From assembly GCA_016649475.1 (NCBI GenBank), contig JAENXP010000222.1:1-5317 (forward strand): 5,317 nt of DNA. The letters run 5' to 3'. Below the pieces are notes generated by a model. It had not been told where the DNA came from. It searched no databases and worked only from the letters and a program-made list of their open reading frames with translations. The translations under genes were made by a program, and so were the position numbers. Position 1 is the stretch's first letter, and each line of letters opens with the position of its first letter. The stretch is from Burkholderiales bacterium (GTDB lineage: Bacteria > Pseudomonadota > Gammaproteobacteria > Burkholderiales > SG8-39). Shown in pieces: positions 1 to 5,129 of this stretch.

Positions 1-1
1 G

Positions 2-175
2 GCGATACCGCGGTGTTCGAGACGGGTCTTCGTAGGTGCCCCTAAGAAGATCTGTCCCGAACAACCAAATTTACCAGTCGAGCAATTTCTAAACATGTTG
101 CGATTTGAAGGGCGCAACAAATTAGCAGAATTGCCAAGCGACTGGGATGAGGTTAGTCGGGATGATTTCGTTTAA
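2..175 (+). CDS. C-terminal end of an unrecognised protein (partial)
   Basis: The second forward frame is open from the window edge to a TAA stop at 173-175 and encodes 57 residues with no visible start, so the gene begins outside the window. The end of the product is hydrophilic and acidic, with the segment LPSDWDEVSRDDFV at the C-terminus. I do not recognise the family. An open frame of this length could occur by chance. Two things support it: the amino-acid mix is protein-like, and the next gene starts inside its end (overlap of 29 or 14 bases, depending on the start), an arrangement typical of translationally coupled genes. The other two forward frames stop within the first 45 bases. It may be the preceding gene of the same cassette as the helix-turn-helix and actin genes. 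Confidence 0.45.
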   Translation, partial: AIPRCSRRVFVGAPKKICPEQPNLPVEQFLNMLRFEGRNKLAELPSDWDEVSRDDFV

Positions 176-410
176 ATACTCAATTTCCCCTTTAGAGAAT
201 TCAACAGGAATTCTCGTAGAAAGATATTTCTCGGTTCAAGTTGCTGCTGAGCTAACTGGTTATAACATTCAGTACCTGCGGCGATTATTGCGTTCTGGCA
301 AGCTGGAAGGCATCAAAATCGGGCAGTTATGGTTGATCGAGATGCATTCCTTAGAAACGTATCTACAACACGTGGAAACCACTTCTGACCGTCGTTGCGG
401 TCCAAAGTAG
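147..410 (+). CDS. Small excisionase-type (MerR-like) helix-turn-helix DNA-binding protein
   Basis: An 87-residue protein. Residues about 28-76 match the winged helix-turn-helix pattern of the excisionase/HTH_17 group: an aromatic-Ser-Val opening (YFSVQVAAELTG), a recognition helix around IQYLRRLLRSGKL, and a wing with KIGQLWLIE followed by a short helix (SLETYLQ). Such proteins are either recombination directionality factors or small transcription regulators. No integrase is visible here, so a regulator of the downstream actin operon is the more natural reading, but this is inferred. The first 26 residues lie outside the domain and look unstructured. ATG 147 and ATG 162 are both possible starts, neither with a good Shine-Dalgarno sequence, and both overlap the preceding frame, so translational coupling is likely. 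The early codons contain a perfect inverted repeat (195-215). The family call is fairly sure; the role is not. Confidence 0.75.
   Translation: MRLVGMISFKYSISPLENSTGILVERYFSVQVAAELTGYNIQYLRRLLRSGKLEGIKIGQLWLIEMHSLETYLQHVETTSDRRCGPK
195..215. repeat. Perfect inverted repeat in the 5' part of the helix-turn-helix gene
   Basis: GAGAATTC at 195-202 and GAATTCTC at 208-215 are exact reverse complements separated by the five bases AACAG. The repeat lies just before the codons of the DNA-binding domain, within residues about 17-23 of the product. It could form a small RNA hairpin that limits translation or be a dyad bound by the protein itself. It could also be chance in an AT-rich stretch. Confidence 0.4.
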
Positions 411-424
411 TTTTTTTAATTTGG

Positions 425-467
425 CGCGTTTACAAATGTAGACGCGAATCGTTTACAAACGTAAACG
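425..467. promoter_or_regulatory. Tandem inverted repeats upstream of the actin gene: candidate parC/operator
   Basis: Two similar dyads lie in the 83-base gap before the actin-like gene. Copy one, 428-443, is GTTTAC-AAAT-GTAGAC; its arms extend to CGC...GCG (425-446) with one mismatch. Copy two, 450-467, is the perfect CGTTTAC-AAAC-GTAAACG. The dyad centres are 23 bp apart, about two helical turns, so bound proteins would sit on roughly the same face of the DNA. In type II segregation loci (parC-parM-parR), repeats just upstream of parM serve both as the centromere bound by the ribbon-helix-helix adaptor and as the operator of the operon. The layout here fits that. The small helix-turn-helix protein is an alternative binder. 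The TTTACA half-sites also resemble -35 elements, but I find no convincing -10 partner. Confidence 0.6.
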
Positions 468-481
468 GGCATTCTCAAAAA

Positions 482-488
482 CGGAGGT
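482..488 (+). promoter_or_regulatory. Strong ribosome binding site that fixes the actin gene start
   Basis: CGGAGGT is close to the anti-Shine-Dalgarno consensus. The GGAGG core ends six bases before ATG 494. It selects this start over the in-frame TTG at 395, which would add 33 residues of untypical sequence and place the dyad repeats inside coding DNA. Confidence 0.85.
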
Positions 489-493
489 TTGAC

Positions 494-1534
494 ATGAGTG
501 TCTTAATACTTGATGCAGGAAACAGTATCATCAAAGCCAAGATCGCTCGCCGCGAACGAGGCGAAGTTGCTTTTCCTCACGCTATGAAACCACTGACTGA
601 AATGGAGTATGAAAATATCCTGTCTCGATCTAAAACGACCGGACTATCGCCAGATTATTTGCGGATCAATGGTCAGCCATTCGTAGTAGGAGATAGCGCT
701 GAGCGTCACGGTGTACATACCCAGCGCACAGGTTCAGCGCGTTACACGCGTGATTATTATGGGCTTTTTGCCGCTGCAGTATTGGTGCGACTTTACGAGC
801 GGGGGAGGGAAGTCTCAATCTTTGGCAGTCACCCACCTGGTGATGTGAAGTTCCGACAGGATCTGATGGAATCTGTTATCGGTGATTGGGATGTAGAAAC
901 CCAGGGTCGGGAGCGTCACTTCCGGGTTACTTACGCCAACACTTTCGATGAGCCGGTGGGGGGTCTAATGAACGTGCTCCTAACCGAGGATGGACAGCAC
1001 TATCAGCACACGGAGATCGGCAGAGGGCGGTCACTCGTAATCGATATCGGAGGGTTCACGACCGATTACCTCTCAGTAAATCCTGGCGGTGAAGTGGACT
1101 ACAGCCTTGCTCGCAGCGTGCCGATTGGCATTCAGAACGTCGTCACCGATTTTGAAGAGAGCTTTCGAGCCAACAACCTGGAAGCAGTCAAAGATACCCC
1201 GGTGCTGCCGCCAGAGCGTATCCGCCGCGCTATTGCAACTGGCGTCTTTGAAGGTGGAGGGCGTCGCTACTTCTGCGATGATGAAGCCAAGGAAGCGACG
1301 AATATGCTGCTCAACCGCATTGCTGACACTTATCAGCAGATCGCCGGTGGATCGCTGAGTTGGGATGCAATTATCCTGACTGGTGGCGGAAGTGCGCTCC
1401 TTTACCAGCGGTTGTTACCTGTGCTGAATCACGAAAACATCATCCTGGCGGATGATATCGGGAGCATCCATCTGGCGAATGTCCGTGGTGGTCTAAAGCT
1501 TTGGCGTTTGTATGAGGCTTTGCAGGTGTTATGA
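494..1534 (+). CDS. parM-like: Actin-like ATPase of the ParM/StbA/Alp type, plasmid-segregation-like
   Basis: A 346-residue protein of the actin/Hsp70 fold, close in length to plasmid ParM (about 320-350). The nucleotide-binding signatures are in order: phosphate-1 loop LDAGNSIIK at residues 6-14, the VVGDSA segment at 64-69 typical of Alp-type N-terminal domains, phosphate-2 loop IDIGGFTTDYL at 183-193 with its catalytic-region Asp, and the adenosine loop LTGGGSALL at 295-303. Such proteins form ATP-dependent cytoplasmic filaments that push or pull replicated DNA apart, coupled to DNA through a small adaptor. The start at 494 begins right at the first actin strand and has a strong ribosome binding site. 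Upstream are paired dyads resembling a centromere. Downstream, the adaptor-like gene starts inside this gene's stop codon (ATGA). The assignment to the actin-like superfamily is firm. Whether it segregates a plasmid, a phage or an integrated element cannot be told here. Confidence 0.88.
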   Translation: MSVLILDAGNSIIKAKIARRERGEVAFPHAMKPLTEMEYENILSRSKTTGLSPDYLRINGQPFVVGDSAERHGVHTQRTGSARYTRDYYGLFAAAVLVRLYERGREVSIFGSHPPGDVKFRQDLMESVIGDWDVETQGRERHFRVTYANTFDEPVGGLMNVLLTEDGQHYQHTEIGRGRSLVIDIGGFTTDYLSVNPGGEVDYSLARSVPIGIQNVVTDFEESFRANNLEAVKDTPVLPPERIRRAIATGVFEGGGRRYFCDDEAKEATNMLLNRIADTYQQIAGGSLSWDAIILTGGGSALLYQRLLPVLNHENIILADDIGSIHLANVRGGLKLWRLYEALQVL

Positions 1535-1776
1535 GCGAGGTTATCAGCTTTCGGCTTAATAGAGAAAACCCACGCGAGGCTCTGGCACTTGAAGTGCTAA
1601 AAAACCGATTTCGTAAAGGCTTTAGTGTTCGTTACGTACTAACCGAAGCCTTGCTCAAATTGGATGAATCTGAGGATGCATCGAAAAATATTAGTTACAC
1701 GGCAATCCCACAGCCGATGACGAGTACGTCTGTCTCGATGGGCATGATCTCACCTACCAAAGTGCGTTGCGCCTGA
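1531..1776 (+). CDS. Small ribbon-helix-helix protein, ParR/StbB-like adaptor candidate
   Basis: An 81-residue protein whose first 45 residues follow the ribbon-helix-helix plan: a short beta strand (VISFRLN, residues 4-10), a helix A region (NPREALALEVLKNRF), a turn at KGFS, and helix B (VRYVLTEALLKLDE). The pattern of FRLN, then NP, then a glycine turn, then an EAL helix is usual for small partners encoded after parM/stbA-type actins. Residues about 46-81 form a Ser/Thr-rich, probably disordered tail. In known ParR proteins the C-terminal region contacts the actin filament, so the tail may do so here. ATG 1531 overlaps the actin TGA (ATGA), so the two are probably translationally coupled; only a weak AGGT precedes it. 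By inference it binds the dyads at 425-467. The gene ends 3 bases from the convergent nadCA stop codon. Confidence 0.72.
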   Translation: MSEVISFRLNRENPREALALEVLKNRFRKGFSVRYVLTEALLKLDESEDASKNISYTAIPQPMTSTSVSMGMISPTKVRCA

Positions 1777-1779
1777 ATC

Positions 1780-3669
1780 TCACACCGTCAGCATCCGCTC
1801 CAGCGCCACCCGCGCCCAGCGGGCCGTCTCGGCGTCCACCGTCACCTGGTTGACGATTGTGCCATCGGCCAGCGCTTCCAGCACGTCCGCCAGGTTCTCC
1901 AGCGTGATCTGGCTCATGGTGCGACAGAAGGGCGGCACGTCGGCCAGGGAGACGATCTGCTGCTCGGGATGCGCCGCCTGGAGCCGGTGCACCAGGCGCG
2001 CTTCGGTGCCAATGGCCCACCGCGCGCCCGGCGGCGCCGCTTCCACCTGTCCGATGATGTACGCCGTTGATCCGGCGTCGTCGGCCAGGTCCACCACCTC
2101 CATCGGGCACTCCGGATGGACGACGACGCGGACGCCGGGCAAGCGCTCCCTGGTGACGCGGACCTGCTCCGGCCGGAAACGGCGGTGCACATTGCAGGCT
2201 CCTGGCCAGAGGATGATCTTGGCTCGGCGGATCGCCCCGGCGTCGGGTGGTCGGTTGGAGTCCCACAGCACCATCTCCTCCACGGAGATGCCCATCCGCT
2301 TGGCTGTATTGCGCCCCAGGTGTTGGTCGGGAATGTAAAAGACGCGGGGGCGCTGGGCTAATGCCCAGCGGATGGCCCGTTCCGCGTTGCCCGAGGTGCA
2401 CACGATGCCGCCGTGCCGCCCACAGAAAGCCTTCAGCGCCGCCGACGAGTTGACGTAGGTTATGGGCGTGAACTCGTCAACGGGCAGACGATCCCAGGCG
2501 GCCTGGACCGCCTCGGGCGTGGCCGTGTCGGCCAGGTAGCAGCCGGCGCTGGGGTCGGGGCTGAGCACATACTGGCCCGGTCGGGCCAGTATGGCCGCCG
2601 TCTCGGCCATGAAATGGACCCCGCAGAAAAGGAGGAACTCTGCTTCGGCCCCGCTTGCGTCGCGGGCCAGCTTCAGAGAGTCGCCCCGAAGGTCGGCAAG
2701 AGCCAGCACACCGTCGCGCTGGTAGTGATGGCCGAGGATGACCAACCGTTTGCCCAGGGCCGCTTTGGCGGCGGCGATGCGGACCGCCGGGTCGCCCTTG
2801 TCCGGCCACGCCCCCCTGTTGGCGATCTTCATACTCAGATCCAGTGCTTGGACCGAGTGGGTCAACGCCCCGACCGAGAGGAAGTCCACACCGGTGGCGG
2901 CAACCTCGGCGGCGCGCTCCAAGGTGACGCCGCCAGAGGCTTCCAGCGGCACTCGCCCGGCGGTGAGGGCCACGGCCTGGCGCATCTGGTCCAGGTTCAT
3001 GTTGTCCAGCAGGATGCGGTCCAGCGGCGGCTCGATGCTGAGTGCCTGACGCAGCTCGTCCGGCGTGCGGACCTCGACCTCGACCGGCAGCTCAGGATGG
3101 GCGGCTCGGGCGCGCTCCACGGCGGGCACGATGCCTCCCACGGCGTCGACGTGGTTGTCCTTGATGAGCATCATGTCGTAGAGGGCCATGCGATGGTTCA
3201 GCCCGCCGCCCATCCGCACGGCGTACTTGTCCAGGACGCGGTAGCCGGGCGGCGTCTTGCGCGTGTCGAGCACCGTCGTCCCGGTACAGGCCACCGCGTC
3301 CACGAAGTGGCGGGTCAGCGTGGCGATGCCCGAAAAGCGCTGGAGAAAGTTGAGGGCGATGCGCTCGGCGGCCAGCAGCCCATGCGCCGGGCCGCTGACC
3401 TCGGCCACCAGTTCGCCGGGCACGACTTCCTGGCCGTCGGCGGCGTGGGCGACGAACTCGAGGGTTGACTCCACCCGGCGGAACAGAGCCTCGGCCACGG
3501 GCTGCCCAGCCAGCACGCCTGCCTCCTTGGCCACGATGCGGCCCCGGAGCACGAGGTCGGCAGGCAGGGTCGCCTCGCTGGTAGCGTCGCCCGGGCCGAT
3601 GTCCTCGGCGATGGCCAACTCGATGAGCGGACCAGCCGCATCGAGTAGTTCTCCCACCGTGTCTGCCAT
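1780..3669 (-). CDS. nadC-nadA: Bifunctional fusion: quinolinate phosphoribosyltransferase (NadC) - quinolinate synthase (NadA)
   Basis: A 629-residue cytoplasmic protein joining two consecutive enzymes of de novo NAD synthesis in reverse pathway order. Residues 1 to about 285 are NadC (quinolinate + PRPP to nicotinate mononucleotide, CO2 and pyrophosphate). They carry EDIGPGD (22-28), the phosphate-binding R137-K138-TPPG, GLNHR (156-160), LIKDNH (168-173), E197, LLDN (220-223) and EASGGV (243-248). After a short linker (about 284-293), residues 294-629 are a full-length long-type NadA (iminoaspartate + dihydroxyacetone phosphate to quinolinate). They carry ILGHHYQRD (311-319), CGVHFMAE (349-356), YVNSSA (405-410), PDQHLGRNTA (447-456), HPECP (518-522) and WAIGTE (551-556). 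The likely [4Fe-4S] ligands are C377, C492 and C582, whose spacing resembles the Bacillus subtilis enzyme. Both halves look intact and the frame is uninterrupted, so this is not a broken pair. NadB is not in the window. It is the last gene of the ECF operon, 19 bases after the S component, with only a weak Shine-Dalgarno sequence. Confidence 0.95.
   Translation of the reverse strand: MADTVGELLDAAGPLIELAIAEDIGPGDATSEATLPADLVLRGRIVAKEAGVLAGQPVAEALFRRVESTLEFVAHAADGQEVVPGELVAEVSGPAHGLLAAERIALNFLQRFSGIATLTRHFVDAVACTGTTVLDTRKTPPGYRVLDKYAVRMGGGLNHRMALYDMMLIKDNHVDAVGGIVPAVERARAAHPELPVEVEVRTPDELRQALSIEPPLDRILLDNMNLDQMRQAVALTAGRVPLEASGGVTLERAAEVAATGVDFLSVGALTHSVQALDLSMKIANRGAWPDKGDPAVRIAAAKAALGKRLVILGHHYQRDGVLALADLRGDSLKLARDASGAEAEFLLFCGVHFMAETAAILARPGQYVLSPDPSAGCYLADTATPEAVQAAWDRLPVDEFTPITYVNSSAALKAFCGRHGGIVCTSGNAERAIRWALAQRPRVFYIPDQHLGRNTAKRMGISVEEMVLWDSNRPPDAGAIRRAKIILWPGACNVHRRFRPEQVRVTRERLPGVRVVVHPECPMEVVDLADDAGSTAYIIGQVEAAPPGARWAIGTEARLVHRLQAAHPEQQIVSLADVPPFCRTMSQITLENLADVLEALADGTIVNQVTVDAETARWARVALERMLTV
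2351..2370. repeat. Perfect short inverted repeat within the nadA-coding part
   Basis: CGCTGGGC (2351-2358) and GCCCAGCG (2363-2370) are exact reverse complements around the four bases TAAT. The repeat lies in codons for residues near RWALAQR of the NadA half. There is no T-tract after it on either strand, so it is not a terminator. GC-rich coding DNA yields such dyads fairly often, so a function is doubtful. Confidence 0.35.
2568..2593. repeat. Perfect 12-bp-arm inverted repeat within the nadA-coding part
   Basis: CATACTGGCCCG (2568-2579) and CGGGCCAGTATG (2582-2593) are exact reverse complements with only GT between them, a 26-bp near-continuous palindrome. On the coding (minus) strand it specifies about ILARPGQYV (residues 360-368), a segment that varies within the NadA family. 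It could form a strong mRNA hairpin or cruciform, or be a protein-binding dyad. No T-tract follows. The frame is not disturbed. Confidence 0.5.
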
Positions 3670-3688
3670 TCTTACTCGCTTTCCGGTG

Positions 3689-4234
3689 CTACATTTTGGC
3701 CTCGCCGCGCCCGGTTTCGACGTGCTGCCAGGCGACGACGATGGCCACGGTCAGGATGGCGGCCACGACGATCTCGGGCAGGCCGTGGGTCAGGCCCACC
3801 GTCCAGGCCACACCCGGGGCCATGTAGCCGCGCAGCACAGCCATGGTTAGCACGCCGATTGTGTTGGTCAGCGTGCCCACCACGGCGGCGACGACCAGGG
3901 CCAGGTACTCGTTGACCCGCTTGAATCCGGCGTAGGCCATCCAGGCAGTGATGCCGATGAATATCCTGGGCAGCACGGCGACCAGCGGGTCCTTGAACAT
4001 CGGCACGGTGGCCTGGAGAAAACTGAGCAGACCAAAGAGCGTACCGACGATGCCGCCCACAATACTGCCCTCCAGCACGCCGCCGACGATGGCCGGCACA
4101 TGCATGATGGTGGCGTTGCCCGCCGCCGTGGGCACGGGGATAAAGCCTAGCCGGGTCCAGCCCAGGACGATGGCGATGGCGCTCAACACGCCGGCGATGA
4201 CGATTTTGCGTACCGACAGAGTCCCTTCTGCCAT
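3689..4234 (-). CDS. ECF transporter S component (substrate-binding membrane subunit), substrate unassigned
   Basis: A 181-residue hydrophobic protein, the usual size of an ECF S component, with about six membrane segments (roughly residues 10-27, 44-58, 60-77, 84-103, 109-130 and 145-170). It binds a vitamin or related small molecule and works with EcfT and two EcfA ATPases in the cytoplasmic membrane. Segments such as GFIPVPTAAGNATIMHVP, LEGSIVGGIVGTLFGLLSF and DPLVAVLPRIFIGI fit the broad ECF_trnsprt family that holds pantothenate-, riboflavin- and folate-type S components. The sequence does not reveal the ligand. Its place between ecfT and nadC-nadA makes an NAD precursor such as niacin a fair hypothesis. 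ATG 4234 follows an AAAGGAG six bases upstream, which supports this start. It lies 37 bases after ecfT and 19 bases before nadC-nadA. Confidence 0.83.
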   Translation of the reverse strand: MAEGTLSVRKIVIAGVLSAIAIVLGWTRLGFIPVPTAAGNATIMHVPAIVGGVLEGSIVGGIVGTLFGLLSFLQATVPMFKDPLVAVLPRIFIGITAWMAYAGFKRVNEYLALVVAAVVGTLTNTIGVLTMAVLRGYMAPGVAWTVGLTHGLPEIVVAAILTVAIVVAWQHVETGRGEAKM

Positions 4235-4240
4235 ATCTCA

Positions 4241-4247
4241 CTCCTTT
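4241..4247 (-). promoter_or_regulatory. Ribosome binding site of the S component gene
   Basis: The minus strand reads AAAGGAG here, six bases before ATG 4234. It decides in favour of this start over the overlapping frame that opens at 4253. The rest of the 37-base gap to ecfT shows no promoter or terminator I can support. Confidence 0.75.
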
Positions 4248-4271
4248 GGTCAAGCTTTTCAGGTCTGCAGC

Positions 4272-5129
4272 TCAGATCGGAAAACGGTTGCGCAGGGCCA
4301 ACATGGCAACGGCAAAGAGCAGGCCGCTGGCGTAGGCGACGTAATCGGCCCGCGCGAAGTGGAGGCGCACGTAGCTGCTCCGCCCTTGCCCGCCTACGTA
4401 ACAGCGGGCCTGCATGGCCAGGATCAAGTCCTCGGCGCGGCGAAAGGCATCCACGAAGAGCGGCACGATGAGCACCGCCACCTGGCGCGCTGTGGTCACA
4501 AAGCGCAGTTTGCCCTGGTGGGCGATGCTCGCGCCGCGCGAAGCTTGGGCCTTGAGGATGATTTCCAACTGCTCGGCCAGGAGCGGGACGAAGCGCAGAG
4601 CGACGGTCGCTACCAGCGACAGCTCGTGGGCCGGCAGGCCCAGCCGGCCAAAGGGCCGCAGCATCGCCTCCACGCCGTGGGTCAGGCCGGTCAGCGTCGT
4701 GGTGTTGGTCAGCAAGCTGGTCAGGAAGAGCAGTACGACGAAGCGCAGCATCGACACGACGACCAACTGCACGCTGCCATTGGTGACGTGGATCCAGCCC
4801 CAGCGAAGGAGAGTCTGGGTCTCTGTGCCGTAGGGCGTATAGGCGTCGCCGTAGAACAGCAACTGCAAAACGGCCAGCACGACGATGAAGGGTACAGCCG
4901 GTCGCAGCCCGGAGAGAATGTAGCGCAGCGGGATGCCAGCCAGCAGCACCAGCCCCAGCGTCAGCAGCACCAGGATGGCGTTGGCCGCGTACGATAGGCT
5001 GAAGGTGGCGGCCAGCGTCAGAAAGAGAAAGACCGACAGCTTGGTGCGCGGGTCGAGGCGGTGGACGACCGAGTCGCCCGGCAGGTACTGGCCGACAGTG
5101 ACATATCTCAGGAGTTCAAAGTCTTCCAT
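4272..5129 (-). CDS. ecfT: ECF transporter transmembrane energy-coupling subunit EcfT
   Basis: A 285-residue protein, slightly longer than the usual 250-270. The N-terminus has the typical GQYLPGDSVVHRLDPRTK (residues 13-30), then several membrane segments (about 31-65, 73-93, 120-140 and a C-terminal one near 262-280). The two cytoplasmic coupling motifs that dock into grooves of the ATPases are visible: S197-R198-G199 within KAQASRGA, and A241-R242-C243 within AMQARCYVGGQGR. The second has Cys where Gly is common, a variant I expect to occur in the family. EcfT links ATP hydrolysis by EcfA dimers to movement of the S component. The gene overlaps the end of the upstream ATPase gene by 22 bases. 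AAGGAG on the minus strand at 5140-5145 lies ten bases before the ATG, supporting the start at 5129. Confidence 0.92.
   Translation of the reverse strand: MEDFELLRYVTVGQYLPGDSVVHRLDPRTKLSVFLFLTLAATFSLSYAANAILVLLTLGLVLLAGIPLRYILSGLRPAVPFIVVLAVLQLLFYGDAYTPYGTETQTLLRWGWIHVTNGSVQLVVVSMLRFVVLLFLTSLLTNTTTLTGLTHGVEAMLRPFGRLGLPAHELSLVATVALRFVPLLAEQLEIILKAQASRGASIAHQGKLRFVTTARQVAVLIVPLFVDAFRRAEDLILAMQARCYVGGQGRSSYVRLHFARADYVAYASGLLFAVAMLALRNRFPI

Noticed and set aside
387..417. Possible terminator: GACCG/CGGTC stem followed by seven T after the helix-turn-helix gene
   Set aside because: The stem has only five pairs, lies inside the coding end and is separated from the T-run by eight bases, so it does not fit an intrinsic terminator.
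429..457. Sigma-70 promoter built from TTTACA at 429-434
   Set aside because: The element 17 bases downstream is TTTACA, a poor -10. The motif is better explained as an arm of the dyads.
395..493. N-terminal extension of the actin gene from a TTG codon at 395
   Set aside because: The extension has no family-like sequence, overlaps the helix-turn-helix gene and would make the dyad repeats coding. ATG 494 has a strong ribosome binding site and starts at the first actin strand.
1754..2401. Minus-strand open frame of 215 codons inside the nadA half
   Set aside because: It is an out-of-frame reading of conserved NadA codons, rich in Arg, Gly and Pro, with no domain.
2413..3468. Long plus-strand open frame of 351 codons opposite nadC-nadA
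   Set aside because: It is antisense to a clearly conserved enzyme fusion and its product shows no recognisable domain. GC-rich codon bias readily opens such antisense frames.
3670..3688. NAD-sensing riboswitch before nadC-nadA
   Set aside because: Only 19 bases separate it from the S component gene, too short for any known riboswitch. Any control would lie upstream of the operon outside the window.
4629..4649. Inverted repeat GGCCGGC/GCCGGCC within ecfT
   Set aside because: Seven-base arms made only of G and C with a seven-base loop are expected by chance in DNA of this composition, and no T-tract follows.
3948..4997. Long plus-strand open frame of 349 codons opposite the S component and ecfT genes
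   Set aside because: Its product is low-complexity and rich in Gln, His and Gly. It spans two real genes on the other strand, so it is a shadow.
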